This document shows, piece after piece, positions 1 through 8,640 of a stretch of DNA of 33,762 nt. Location: assembly GCA_022600935.1 (NCBI GenBank), contig JAHZJL010000302.1, positions 1 to 33,762 on the forward strand, written 5' to 3'. The translations under genes were made by a program, and so were the position numbers. The notes below the pieces were generated by a model, which was given only the letters and a program-made list of their open reading frames with translations, had not been told where the DNA came from and did no database searches. Origin of the DNA: Gammaproteobacteria bacterium. GTDB taxonomy: Bacteria; Pseudomonadota; Gammaproteobacteria; Methylococcales; DRLZ01. The first letter of the stretch is position 1, and each line of letters opens with the position of its first letter.

Positions 1-223
1 AGTTTGATCCAGCGGTTGTGTGGGTCAAGCTCCGTTTGAAACGGGGTTTCAAATCCGGGTAAGGTGAGTTGGTTTTGGCTTGTATAACGAATCATGAGTG
101 CACGGTTTTTAGCGACGTTGCGTTATTTTCTGTGCATTATTTTACCATAAATATTGGATTTACTCTGAATTATCAAAAAGATAGAGAATCTGAGCAGGCT
201 CTATGTATAGATTATCAAGTTAA

Positions 224-481
224 CCAGTCGCTCAATTTGCTAGGGACTTGGAAAACGGTCAGTCGACCTTGGCGATCAACCTGGTATTTGAAGAACTCAA
301 TTCAAGATAGTGCGACAAACTGCTCTAGAATTTGCCGACATGGACGCCCGCCTGTTCAACTTAGATAATCGATTCCGAACTTTGGGCAGAACAACAAGGT
401 AGACTGTAAAAAGAGGTTATTTCAGACACTAAATCTATTGTTATATGGAGCAGTTCCTGCGCTAATAAAGCATCAATTTTA
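224..481 (+). pseudogene. Possible decayed P-loop (ParA/MinD-like) ATPase remnant
   Basis: Frame 224-310 contains a stretch, GQSTLAINLVFEEL, that resembles the Walker A region and following helix of ParA/MinD-type ATPases (family form GKSTLAINLA), with the catalytic lysine position changed. The frame stops at 308-310. A second frame, 307-402, continues with ALEFADMDARLFNL, which could match the A-prime region (family form DxDPQ). Frame 413-481 is open again and includes DTKSIVIW. The order of motifs is right for the family, but each match is weak, two frameshifts are needed, and no start is visible. This is an inference from short motifs and could be chance. Confidence 0.2.
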
Positions 482-585
482 TGACGAATAAGTTCACAGA
501 AATAACAGAAGTCATCAGCTCATTACACTTGATTCAATCTGTCATCGGGAAATAGGTGCTGTAATAACAATAAAATAATGATAAT

Positions 586-627
586 CAGGGCAGCCATTTA
601 AAAGAAAAAAACCTGCGAACTGCCCTG
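586..627. repeat. 8-bp inverted repeat with A-rich loop
   Basis: CAGGGCAG at 586-593 pairs exactly with CTGCCCTG at 620-627 around a 26-nt loop that contains an A-run on the + strand. It lies about 40 bases downstream of the stop of the membrane protein gene on the - strand and could mark its 3' end. The T-run on the - strand lies inside the loop rather than after the stem, so it is not a standard intrinsic terminator. Confidence 0.4.
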
Positions 628-663
628 TTTAGGTTGATGTGGTATGGGTAAGTATCAGTCAAT

Positions 664-1188
664 TCACCTGTTTTTACGTCGATTCCAGAAATAAACCGAC
701 ACAACAATAATCATTGCTGCTATAACAATGATCCACATAAATTCTTCGACATACGCGACAATAACTGTTGCCAGTGCCAGCAGAAATCCTAACGCATAAA
801 AATAGATTCCAACCTGTATTCCCGCAAGAAAGGTCCCAAGCGCGATGATTAAAAGAATAATGATTCCGGTTTCATCATAAGAAAGGCTACCGGTATGTAA
901 CAATGAGTAAACACAAAGAACCGCAACTAAGGTCGCGGTCCAATGGATAATTTGTTTAACGACAATGCCAGCCAGCCCACCTTTGATTGTGGCTCTTTTT
1001 TTTCCGCAATACATGGCACTCAGTCCATACACGACCAACATACCAACCCAGTAAGCGTGAGCGATTTCAGGTGAGACATCCGTAATTACAACACCAATCA
1101 GGGCCAGAATTACCAGTCCGCAAAAAATGATAGTGTTGATATTTCTGACTGATGTGATATCCGTTGCTTGTACATTCTGTTCAGACAT
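664..1188 (-). CDS. Six-helix integral membrane protein, unknown function
   Basis: This is a 174-residue, very hydrophobic protein with about six predicted membrane helices, roughly at residues 19-37, 44-61, 81-98, 107-124, 127-147 and 150-168. It ends in a basic tail (NRRKNR), which is probably cytoplasmic. The N-terminus is polar and there is no cleavable signal peptide. I recognise no family motif. I chose the ATG at 1188 because AGAGG lies 7 bases before it; an ATG two codons upstream directly abuts that ribosome binding site. It is on the same strand as der but 300 bases beyond it, so it is probably transcribed on its own. It could be a small stress or transporter-accessory protein, but nothing in the sequence decides this. 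Confidence 0.75.
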   Translation of the reverse strand: MSEQNVQATDITSVRNINTIIFCGLVILALIGVVITDVSPEIAHAYWVGMLVVYGLSAMYCGKKRATIKGGLAGIVVKQIIHWTATLVAVLCVYSLLHTGSLSYDETGIIILLIIALGTFLAGIQVGIYFYALGFLLALATVIVAYVEEFMWIIVIAAMIIVVSVYFWNRRKNR

Positions 1189-1495
1189 AATCATTCCTCT
1201 TTTTATTTATCACTGCCCGTTTAATGTAGATGAACCTGGAGATGCTGTTTGGTTGATTCAATAACGATTGATTGAATTTCTGCAAGCGATTTCTGTTGCA
1301 CTGTTTTTATTCAGAAAATGACTTGCCATCAGGTCAAGAGAAGACGTTAACATAGAAACCCGAACTGTTCAAAATCTCTATACACGTGGAAACAAATTGA
1401 AACCAACTCCTTTTGAATCCCATTATTCGAACATGAGTCACTGCGATTCAGGTTTTAGGCATCGGACCGTGATCAAGATCAACAGTTTGCTGTGG
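1189..1495. other. Intergenic region between der and the membrane protein gene
   Basis: No gene was found in these 307 bases. They should hold the end of the der operon and the promoter of the membrane protein gene. The ribosome binding site of the latter (AGAGG on the - strand) is visible just upstream of 1188. A perfect 7-bp inverted repeat, ATTCAAT at 1256-1262 and ATTGAAT at 1271-1277, has an 8-base spacer and could be an operator. I saw no good -35/-10 pair and no GC-rich terminator. Confidence 0.4.
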
Positions 1496-2866
1496 CTACG
1501 GTCTGGAGTCTGAAGCTCGGGTATTGGATCTGGATGATCTGGCAAATGGATTGTCACTACTCTTGAAGACCAGCCTCAAGGGGGTTCCGTCCAGGCCGAA
1601 TTCCTTTCTGAATTGATTAGTCATATAGCGTTTATACGCACCTGGAATCTGTTTGGTCTGATTACCATGTATGACAATGGTTGGCGGATTGGTTCCTTTT
1701 TGATGGGCGAATTTTAGTTTAATGCGCCGCCCTCGCACCATGGGCGGTTGATGCTGGTCGATGATTTTTTCCAGTGTTCTGGTCACCAGTGCTGATGGGA
1801 AATCCTTGATCGATGACTCGTAGGCTCGACAAGCGGAGTCAAACACATCTCCAACCGCTGTGCCGTGCAATGCCGATATACGGATTTGTGTGGCGTAATC
1901 CAGGAAAGTCAGTTTTAAATCGATACTGCGTTGAAAAACCTGTTTTTGCTCAGCCGACAAACCATCCCACTTGTTGAAGGCGATGACCAGAGCTTTACCC
2001 ATCGTCTCGACCATACCCAGCAAGGTTGCGTCCTGGTCGGTCATGCCCTCGCTGGCATCGATCACGTAAATCACGACATTGGCATCTTCCATTGCCTGCA
2101 GGCTTTTGATAACGCTAAATTTTTCTACACCTTTTCTGACTTTTGAGCGCCGCCGCACACCTGCGGTATCAATCAAGACACAGGGCCGATCATTCTTGTC
2201 AAAAGGAATGTATATACTGTCGCGCGTGGTACCAGGCTCATCGAATACAACCACGCGCTGTTCACCCAGAAGACGGTTAACAAGAGTTGACTTGCCAACA
2301 TTGGGACGCCCGATGACAGCGATTCGCATACGGCCTTGTAATTCCTGGTCGTCGCTCAGAGGGTTTTCAGGCGGCTGTTCGGGAATATGTTTATCAATGG
2401 TATCCAGTAAACGAGGAACACCATGCCCATGCGAAGATGACACATTGAGGGGTTGCCCGAAGCCCAGATCAAAAAAATCAACTCCGGCGGTCTGCTGATT
2501 CAAACCATCACATTTATTGGCGACAACCAGAACGGTTTTGCCGCCTTTGCGTAATTTGTCTGCGATAAATTCGTCTAGACTGTTGATTCCTGCACGTGCA
2601 TCGACCAGAAACAGAATCAGGTCTGATTCATCAAGAGCATGATTGACCTGGCCCAGAGCCTGTTGTTCCATGGCACCGGGTTTATCGGTAATCCCGCCTG
2701 TATCAATAAGCCATGCATCACAATTCCCACGCTTGATGCGACCATAATGACGGTCCCGGGTCAAACCGGGAAAATCAGCAACCAGTGCATCTCTGCTACG
2801 GGTCAGATAATTGAACAGAGTCGACTTGCCCACATTGGGGCGTCCGACCAGAGCGATACTCGCCAT
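1496..2866 (-). CDS. der: Ribosome-associated GTPase Der (EngA)
   Basis: Der is an essential GTPase with two tandem G domains that acts in maturation of the 50S ribosomal subunit. Both domains are complete. Domain 1 has GRPNVGKS at residues 8-15, DTGG at 55-58 and NKCD at 117-120. Domain 2 has GRPNVGKS at 186-193, DTAG at 233-236 and NKWD at 298-301. A KH-like C-terminal domain follows from about 355 to 440, and the tail is rich in Ser and Arg. The length of 456 residues is normal. The ATG at 2866 starts right at the first G domain, as is usual. It is the last gene of the ndk-to-der operon, 14 bases after the bamB stop. Confidence 0.97.
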   Translation of the reverse strand: MASIALVGRPNVGKSTLFNYLTRSRDALVADFPGLTRDRHYGRIKRGNCDAWLIDTGGITDKPGAMEQQALGQVNHALDESDLILFLVDARAGINSLDEFIADKLRKGGKTVLVVANKCDGLNQQTAGVDFFDLGFGQPLNVSSSHGHGVPRLLDTIDKHIPEQPPENPLSDDQELQGRMRIAVIGRPNVGKSTLVNRLLGEQRVVVFDEPGTTRDSIYIPFDKNDRPCVLIDTAGVRRRSKVRKGVEKFSVIKSLQAMEDANVVIYVIDASEGMTDQDATLLGMVETMGKALVIAFNKWDGLSAEQKQVFQRSIDLKLTFLDYATQIRISALHGTAVGDVFDSACRAYESSIKDFPSALVTRTLEKIIDQHQPPMVRGRRIKLKFAHQKGTNPPTIVIHGNQTKQIPGAYKRYMTNQFRKEFGLDGTPLRLVFKSSDNPFARSSRSNTRASDSRP

Positions 2867-2880
2867 TGTAAAGTCCCGGG

Positions 2881-4068
2881 TTATTTCACCGTCAAGGCAG
2901 TTAGCAATCCATCGGATGAATAGATATAGATGACATCATCCACAACCAGAGGTTTGGCCAGAATGCGCTCGTCACTTATTTTCTTGCGATCGATCAATCG
3001 ACCATCTTCTTGCGCCAACCAGTGGATATAACCTTCGAAATCACCAACAACAACGGTATCTCGGTAAAGCGCCGGGGTTGTTAATTCGCGGAAATGCAGT
3101 GCATCCTGTTTCCAGTAAGACTGTCCATTTTCCCGATTCAGGACCCAGATATCACCGTTTTCATCGCTCACATACAAGGCTTGCCAGTCGATTGTGATAC
3201 CAGACTGCACTGAAACATCAGGTTGCTGCCATAACGATTCGCCATTTGCCAGCATTAATGCGGAGACCCCGGACTGATAACTGGCCACATAGATAATGTC
3301 GTCGTCAATAACAGGATCTGCGTCCAGATCAACCATTCTGTCCAGCTCCGAACGCCCGGTAGGCACAGCAACCACAGTCTGCCAAATCGGTAACCCGTCG
3401 TCCAGTCGTATGGCAATCAGGCGGCCTCGTGCAAATCCACAAATTGCAGCACCCTGGAACAAAGCAGGAGCGCCAGTGCCACGTAAGCTCAACGCAGGTA
3501 CCGGTTGCTTGTAACTCCACAACTGCTTGCCGCTCAATTCATCAAGTCCAAGCACCTGACCATCAATAGTGCGGACAACAACTACCGATTGATCTGCTTT
3601 GGGAATTGCAAGCACTTCACTTGGTACAGAGACTTTCCAGACAATTTTACCGTCTTCTCTGGACAATGCGGCGACATAACCATTGCTGCTGCCGACATAA
3701 AGATTATAATCCCCAACTCCGATCGCTGCCGATAACGGCAATTCCAGGTCTTCCTTCCAGATTTTATTGCCGGATTCCAGGCTCAGACGTTGAATAACGC
3801 CTTCTCTGTCAGCAACGACAATCGAATCGTCATCGAGAATTGCTGGTTGCAGGTTGACATGTTGTTCATCGGTACCAACCCCGGTATCGACTTCCCAGAT
3901 AATGTGCTTTTTAAGTGAAGTTTCGAGTTCTTTCAGCTCATTGGGTTTGCGAGGATCAGTCTTGTCCCCGAATAATCCGGTCGCATCTGTAATCGATTCC
4001 TTCAGTCCATCCAGGGTGCCACAGCCGGTTAACAGCAATGCCAGGGTTGCCAGTAACAGTAAACGCAT
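2881..4068 (-). CDS. bamB: Outer membrane assembly lipoprotein BamB (YfgL)
   Basis: BamB is the beta-propeller lipoprotein of the BAM complex, which inserts beta-barrel proteins into the outer membrane from the periplasmic side. The 395-residue product starts with a lipoprotein signal peptide ending in LLTGC, so lipidation is expected at Cys16. The rest consists of repeated blades of the PQQ-like type, with motifs such as DGKIVWKV and SGNKIWKE. The length matches the family. The start ATG overlaps the yfgM stop by one base (TGATG), so translation is probably coupled. The position between yfgM and der is the conserved gammaproteobacterial order and supports the call. Confidence 0.96.
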   Translation of the reverse strand: MRLLLLATLALLLTGCGTLDGLKESITDATGLFGDKTDPRKPNELKELETSLKKHIIWEVDTGVGTDEQHVNLQPAILDDDSIVVADREGVIQRLSLESGNKIWKEDLELPLSAAIGVGDYNLYVGSSNGYVAALSREDGKIVWKVSVPSEVLAIPKADQSVVVVRTIDGQVLGLDELSGKQLWSYKQPVPALSLRGTGAPALFQGAAICGFARGRLIAIRLDDGLPIWQTVVAVPTGRSELDRMVDLDADPVIDDDIIYVASYQSGVSALMLANGESLWQQPDVSVQSGITIDWQALYVSDENGDIWVLNRENGQSYWKQDALHFRELTTPALYRDTVVVGDFEGYIHWLAQEDGRLIDRKKISDERILAKPLVVDDVIYIYSSDGLLTALTVK

Positions 4069-4727
4069 CAGTTCTCCGGAACAACGCTGACTTCTGGTTC
4101 TGCCAGATCATTCAGTTTCAGGTTCAACAATCCTGATTTTATGCCCAGTTCCTGTGAACGCTGATACGCAGTTCGTGCTTCATTGGGTCGGTTCATCGCC
4201 AGCAACGCATCGCCTTTGACTTCCTCGAACTGTGCCTCAAATTCACCAGCTTCCAGCGGATCTATCGTTGCCAGTATTTTCAGCGCTTCATCAGCCTTTT
4301 TATCTGCCAGCAACAAACGCAGAATTCGTAATTTAACCATATTCTCAAAGCCTTTAAACGGGGCTTTTTGCGATGCGCTGTTGAGCAATTGCAAGGCGTC
4401 CTGATTGTTGCCTGCTTCAGCTTTGGTTTTAGCCAGAAACAAGGCTGCAAATGCAGAATATGCCGTCGAGTCATAGTCAGTCATGAGTTGATTGGTCAAC
4501 ACTTCCAACTCTTCGGTTTTGGATGGGTCTGTTGAAATTGACAGAATCTGCTGATACAGGTCTGATGCACTCATTGCCTGCTCTTCCTGATATGCCTGCC
4601 ATGCGTTCCAACCAAACACAATTGCGGTACCTGCTATGAGGCCGGTAATCACGGATTTACGATTGTCTTTCCACCATTTTTGCAACGCCTCAACGCGTTG
4701 TTCTTCAGTCTCGAACTCTTCAGCCAT
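4068..4727 (-). CDS. yfgM: YfgM-type ancillary SecYEG translocon subunit
   Basis: YfgM is an inner-membrane protein with a periplasmic TPR domain. In E. coli it associates with SecYEG and the chaperone PpiD and hands exported proteins on to periplasmic folding factors. The 219-residue product has the family layout: a charged cytoplasmic start (EEQRVEALQKWWKDNRK), one membrane helix at about residues 27-45, and helical repeats out to about 200. It sits between hisS and bamB, as in many gammaproteobacteria, 21 bases after the hisS stop and overlapping bamB by one base. Confidence 0.93.
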   Translation of the reverse strand: MAEEFETEEQRVEALQKWWKDNRKSVITGLIAGTAIVFGWNAWQAYQEEQAMSASDLYQQILSISTDPSKTEELEVLTNQLMTDYDSTAYSAFAALFLAKTKAEAGNNQDALQLLNSASQKAPFKGFENMVKLRILRLLLADKKADEALKILATIDPLEAGEFEAQFEEVKGDALLAMNRPNEARTAYQRSQELGIKSGLLNLKLNDLAEPEVSVVPEN

Positions 4728-4748
4728 TGAAAATGTCCTGTTTATTGA

Positions 4749-6023
4749 TCAAATCGTTTGTTTCAAAAAGTCAATCACTGCCTGCTCCGACAGGTTCTGT
4801 TGTTGCTGGTCTTTGCGCAGAGTTTTCAACCCGAACTCAAGTTTATTGACTTCATCTTCGCCGATAATCAGCGCAAACTGTGCACCACTTTTATCAGCAC
4901 GTTTAAACTGGCTTTTGGCGCTGCCGCCACCACAATTTAAAATCAGGCGGAGTTCCGGTAACGCGGATCTCAATCGTTCTGACAATTGTAATCCGAATTG
5001 TTCACCCATCTCACCCAATCTGATCATATAGACGTGCGGAACATTCGCCGGCATCTGCTCAGCTGCAACTTCCTGGATCAGCAAAATGATCCGCTCCAGT
5101 CCCATCGCAAATCCAATTGCCGGGACCGGGCGCCCACCTAATTGAGTGACCAGTCCATCATATCGACCACCCGCGCAAATTGTCCCCTGTGCACCTAACT
5201 GCGTGGTTGTCCACTCGAATACTGTATTACAGTAATAATCCAGGCCACGCACCAGATGCGGATTGAGTACATATGCAATTCCCAGATCGCCAAGACCGGA
5301 CTGCAAATGCTGAAAATGCGCCATTGACTCATCTTGCAAACATTCTGAAAATGTCGGTGCTGCTGATATCAATTCTGCCAGATCAGGATTTTTACTGTCC
5401 AGAATTCGCAGCGGGTTACGCTCCAGTCGATCCAGACTATCCTGATCAAGGTGATCACGATGCTGGTCAAAATAAGTCACCAGCTTGTCGCGGTATAACA
5501 ACCGTTCCTGAGCTGTTCCCAGTGTGTTCAATTCAAGTTGCACGACATCCCGCACACCCAGTTCCTGCCATAAGCGATGACTGAGTGCAATCAGTTCAAT
5601 ATCGATATCCGGCCCGGCCATGCCATAGGCTTCTACTCCTACCTGATAAAACTGACGGTACCGTCCTTTTTGGGGGCGTTCATGACGAAACATCTGTCCG
5701 TGATACCATAACCTCAGCTGCTGATTATGCAGCAAGCCATGTTCCAGGCAGGCGCGTAAACAACCGGCTGTCCCTTCCGGGCGCAAGGTCAGTGAGTCAC
5801 CATTTCTATCGTCAAACGTATACATTTCCTTTTCGACGATATCAGTCACTTCACCTATGGAGCGCTTGAACAACGCAGTCTTTTCAACAATGGGAAGTCG
5901 CAGTTCCAGATAACCGTAGCTGCTCAGCAAACGGTTTAATACGCTTTCAAGATATTGCCAGTAATTAATCTGATCAGGCAGAATATCGTGCATGCCGCGC
6001 ACGGCCTGGATTTTATCAGCCAT
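4749..6023 (-). CDS. hisS: Histidine--tRNA ligase
   Basis: This class II aminoacyl-tRNA synthetase charges tRNA-His with histidine in the cytoplasm. The 424-residue length is typical of the bacterial dimeric enzyme. Visible motifs are RGMHDILP near the start, TLRPEGTA at 79-86, the motif 2 loop [15 protein letters not shown] at 113-127, the histidine-binding LVRGLDYY at 257-264, and motif 3 GFAMGLER at 304-311. An anticodon-binding domain occupies about 325-420. The gene follows pilF by only 6 bases, so the usual intervening genes rodZ and ispG are missing from this locus. Confidence 0.98.
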   Translation of the reverse strand: MADKIQAVRGMHDILPDQINYWQYLESVLNRLLSSYGYLELRLPIVEKTALFKRSIGEVTDIVEKEMYTFDDRNGDSLTLRPEGTAGCLRACLEHGLLHNQQLRLWYHGQMFRHERPQKGRYRQFYQVGVEAYGMAGPDIDIELIALSHRLWQELGVRDVVQLELNTLGTAQERLLYRDKLVTYFDQHRDHLDQDSLDRLERNPLRILDSKNPDLAELISAAPTFSECLQDESMAHFQHLQSGLGDLGIAYVLNPHLVRGLDYYCNTVFEWTTTQLGAQGTICAGGRYDGLVTQLGGRPVPAIGFAMGLERIILLIQEVAAEQMPANVPHVYMIRLGEMGEQFGLQLSERLRSALPELRLILNCGGGSAKSQFKRADKSGAQFALIIGEDEVNKLEFGLKTLRKDQQQQNLSEQAVIDFLKQTI

Positions 6024-6029
6024 GACAGA

Positions 6030-6803
6030 TCACTGGGATTTTATTTTAGAAGAGAGTCCTGGTGGAACAGGCGCGCTGGGGAATCGCTTTTGAAGGGTGT
6101 CAGCATATTTTCTGGCAGTGTCCATATCACCGAGAGCTTGCTCGATTTTTATACCCAGGCTTAACTGCTCGGCATTGAGAGATTCAACTGATTCATAACG
6201 CTGTAAGAATGCTCGTGCGCTCTGGTAGTTTTTTTTCTGATAACTGAGCTGGGACATGGCCATCAATGCCGGCCCGAAAGCCGGCATTTTTTTTAGCGCT
6301 GCACGAAAATTCTGTTCTGCACTCTCTAACTGATTGGCGCGTAAAAAACATTGACCGGCATTGGTTAACGGAATCCAGGGCCTTGAGTACAATGGTGTAT
6401 CAACAGCTTGTTTGAAATAGCGTTCCGCTTCCGTATAGTTTCCCTGGTTACACAGGTATTTGCCATAGTTATTCAGAGTAGAAGGACTGTCTGGCGCCAG
6501 TTCCACAGCTTGCTTGTAATGTTGTTGGGCGAGTTTCGGTCTATCGATGGTCTCGTACAAATTTGCGATTGCAGTATGCGCATCCGAACTGTTGGGATTG
6601 ATGGCCAGAGCCTTGTTAAACTCCAGCATGGCAACCTCATATTGCTGGCGTTTAACATATTCCATACCCAGATTAACCAGAATTGTCGATTTCCTGTTAG
6701 CTTCCTTGACAGGATCCGGCTTTTTCCTGGTACTTGACGATGTCGTACAAGCAATCAACGTCAGTAACACAATCTGGATGATTAACAGTCTTATCAGTTT
6801 CAT
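6030..6803 (-). CDS. pilF: Type IV pilus biogenesis lipoprotein PilF (PilW)
   Basis: PilF is an outer-membrane pilotin lipoprotein that helps the PilQ secretin assemble for type IV pili. The 257-residue product has a lipoprotein signal peptide ending in LIAC, with lipidation at Cys19, followed by about six TPR units. The first includes [20 protein letters not shown] and the second [20 protein letters not shown]. The length fits the family. Its start overlaps the rlmN stop (ATGA), which is the conserved rlmN-pilF junction in gammaproteobacteria. No other pilus gene is in the window. Confidence 0.93.
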   Translation of the reverse strand: MKLIRLLIIQIVLLTLIACTTSSSTRKKPDPVKEANRKSTILVNLGMEYVKRQQYEVAMLEFNKALAINPNSSDAHTAIANLYETIDRPKLAQQHYKQAVELAPDSPSTLNNYGKYLCNQGNYTEAERYFKQAVDTPLYSRPWIPLTNAGQCFLRANQLESAEQNFRAALKKMPAFGPALMAMSQLSYQKKNYQSARAFLQRYESVESLNAEQLSLGIKIEQALGDMDTARKYADTLQKRFPSAPVPPGLSSKIKSQ

Positions 6804-7906
6804 ACGTGTTTCAACATTTTGCGTGATCTGCTGGTGCGATCATTGACATCGCCAACCAGTTGACCACATGCCGCATCAATATCCTCACCCCTGGTTTTAC
6901 GAGTAATGGTCACAATGCCTTTGTGCATAAGCACATCCTGAAATCGTTCGATGGCCTGTCGGCTTGAACAACGATATGGCGCGCCGGGAAACGGGTTGAA
7001 CGGAATCAGGTTGACTTTGGATGGCACACTCTGCAGCAATCTGGCCAGGCGTCTGGCATCCTCGATGGAATCGTTAACACCATCCAGCATCACGTATTCA
7101 AAGGTGACCTTGCGACGTTTATGATCGCCGATATAGCGGATACAGGCATCCAGTAATTGTTGAATCGGATATTTGCGGTTTATCGGCACCAGCTCATCAC
7201 GGGTTTGATTGGTGGAGGCGTGCAATGAAACAGCCAGCGCCACATCACAATCATCGGCCAAACGGTCAATTCCCGGCACAACACCAGCAGTGCTCAATGT
7301 CACCCGGCGCTTGGACAATCCGAAACTGAAGTCATCACGCATCAGATTCATGGCCTTGACCACATTGTCATAATTCAGCAACGGCTCACCCATGCCCATC
7401 AGGACCACATTGGATATCCGCTGTTGCTCGCCGATCAATTGCTCAGCCAGCCACAATTGACTGATGATTTCTGCGCTGTCCAGATTACGGTTATAGCCTT
7501 GACGAGCTGTAGAACAAAATGAGCAATTCAGCGCACAACCAGCCTGAGACGAGACGCACAAGGTATTGCGTTCCTGCTCGGGGATAAATACAGACTCTAT
7601 GCGATTACCGCAACTCAGTTGCAACAACCATTTTCGCGTACCATCCCTGGAAATCTGCTCATCGACCACTTCAGGCATTCGAATCTCGGTGGTTTCTCGC
7701 AATTTACTGCGCAAGGCTTTACTGAGATTGGTCATATGATCGAAATCGATCACATTGCGTTGATGCATCCACTGCAACAATTGACTGGCTCTAAATGGTT
7801 TTTCTCCAATCGAGACAAAATAGGCCTGTAATGCGTCACGATCCAGGCCTAGTAAATTGACTGGTTGCTGTACAACCTCAGATAGACGCTCAGCGGATTC
7901 TGTCAC
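6800..7906 (-). CDS. rlmN: 23S rRNA (adenine-2503-C2)/tRNA (adenine-37-C2) methyltransferase RlmN
   Basis: RlmN is a radical SAM enzyme that methylates C2 of A2503 in 23S rRNA and A37 in some tRNAs. The iron-sulfur cluster motif CALNCSFC is present (Cys124, Cys128 and Cys131 from the chosen start), as is the family region [13 protein letters not shown]. The resolving cysteine lies near the C-terminus in DAACGQL. I chose the GTG at 7906, four bases after the ndk stop, giving 368 residues, close to the usual length. The open frame extends upstream to an ATG at 8011, but that adds 35 residues unlike the family and overlaps ndk by about 100 bases in another frame. The start is therefore inferred. 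Confidence 0.95.
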   Translation of the reverse strand: MTESAERLSEVVQQPVNLLGLDRDALQAYFVSIGEKPFRASQLLQWMHQRNVIDFDHMTNLSKALRSKLRETTEIRMPEVVDEQISRDGTRKWLLQLSCGNRIESVFIPEQERNTLCVSSQAGCALNCSFCSTARQGYNRNLDSAEIISQLWLAEQLIGEQQRISNVVLMGMGEPLLNYDNVVKAMNLMRDDFSFGLSKRRVTLSTAGVVPGIDRLADDCDVALAVSLHASTNQTRDELVPINRKYPIQQLLDACIRYIGDHKRRKVTFEYVMLDGVNDSIEDARRLARLLQSVPSKVNLIPFNPFPGAPYRCSSRQAIERFQDVLMHKGIVTITRKTRGEDIDAACGQLVGDVNDRTSRSRKMLKHV

Positions 7907-7910
7907 AGAT

Positions 7911-8321
7911 CTAGTAGTCCGCGAAGAAGAAGCTGATTTCCTGGGCAGCTGTTTCAGCCGAATCGGAGCCATGCACAGCGTTTTCGTCGATACTTTCGGC
8001 AAAATCGGCACGAATCGTTCCGGATTCAGCTTCGGCTGGGTTGGTCGCTCCCATTAACTGCCGGTTCATAGCGATGGCGTTATCACCTTCAAGAACCTGT
8101 GCGATAACCGGTCCGGAAATCATGAATTCAACCAGATCGTTAAAAAAAGGACGCTCTTTGTGAACAGCATAAAACGCTTCGGCCTGAGCACGAGACAATT
8201 GAATCATTTTAGCGGCAATGATTTTTAATCCGGCTTTTTCAAAGCGGTTATAAATCTCACCAATGACATTTTTAGCAACTGCATCAGGTTTAACAATCGA
8301 AAGAGTTCGCTCAACAGTCAT
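7911..8321 (-). CDS. ndk: Nucleoside diphosphate kinase
   Basis: Ndk transfers the gamma phosphate between nucleoside triphosphates and diphosphates through a phosphohistidine, balancing NTP and dNTP pools. The 136-residue protein begins [12 protein letters not shown], with active-site Lys11, and contains the catalytic motif NAVHGSDS with His117. The length is somewhat short of the E. coli enzyme but normal for the family. A strong ribosome binding site (CGGAGGT on the - strand) lies just upstream of the ATG. It is the first gene of the run ndk-rlmN-pilF-hisS-yfgM-bamB-der, so its promoter probably drives much of the operon. Confidence 0.98.
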   Translation of the reverse strand: MTVERTLSIVKPDAVAKNVIGEIYNRFEKAGLKIIAAKMIQLSRAQAEAFYAVHKERPFFNDLVEFMISGPVIAQVLEGDNAIAMNRQLMGATNPAEAESGTIRADFAESIDENAVHGSDSAETAAQEISFFFADY

Positions 8322-8640
8322 TCAGACCTCCGTGAAATAACGAGCTTGTATACAAATTAAACCCCCCATTTTAATGCAATTTTCAATAATTTACCAGAAC
8401 AGAACTGCCTGGGTCGGGCATAAAATTGCCATATCGATCAGTGAATCGCATTAAACACAACCGTTGATGTTATCAAAACCTGTCCATGCATGAATACTAA
8501 AAACAAGACAGTGGCCCAAAAACGATCAACAATTGCATCATTGCTCCTCTTTTTTAGAAATCGAGCGGCTATTTTTCTTGACAAATAGCCTTTGAAAGCT
8601 TTAATTAAAAGTCATTACAGGTAACAGAGCGATACAACTC
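8322..8640. other. Divergent intergenic region between ndk and the CNNM transporter gene
   Basis: These 319 bases separate two genes that point away from each other, so they should contain both promoters. The rightward promoter is listed separately. For ndk, only the ribosome binding site is clear; several AT-rich stretches lie at 8340-8400 but no well-spaced -35/-10 pair stands out. No small gene or structured RNA was recognised. Confidence 0.4.
8578..8605 (+). promoter_or_regulatory. Likely sigma-70 promoter for the CNNM transporter gene
   Basis: A perfect -35 box, TTGACA at 8578-8583, is followed after 16 bases by TTTAAT at 8600-8605, which matches five of six consensus -10 bases. Transcription would start about 25-30 bases before the TTG start codon at 8641. 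Confidence 0.6.

Larger units (their letters stand above)
1..663. other. Region without a convincing gene, left edge
   Basis: No reading frame here looks like an intact protein. A frame open from the window edge ends at a TAA at 60-62 and could be the last 19 codons of an upstream + strand gene, but it is too short to identify. A 99-codon frame at 69-368 has odd composition and no recognisable motif, so I do not call it. Parts of 224-481 read like a broken protein in two frames (see the pseudogene entry). Positions 586-627 form a long-loop inverted repeat just downstream of the next gene. Confidence 0.5.

Noticed and set aside
69-368. 99-codon + strand frame at the left edge
   Set aside because: Odd composition, no ribosome binding site, no recognisable motif, and better protein-like stretches lie in other frames of the same region.
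2079-2498. 139-codon + strand frame inside der
   Set aside because: It lies wholly antisense to a strongly conserved gene and has no protein-like features.
6800-8011. Longer rlmN from the ATG at 8011
   Set aside because: It overlaps ndk by about 100 bases and adds residues unlike the family; GTG at 7906 fits better.
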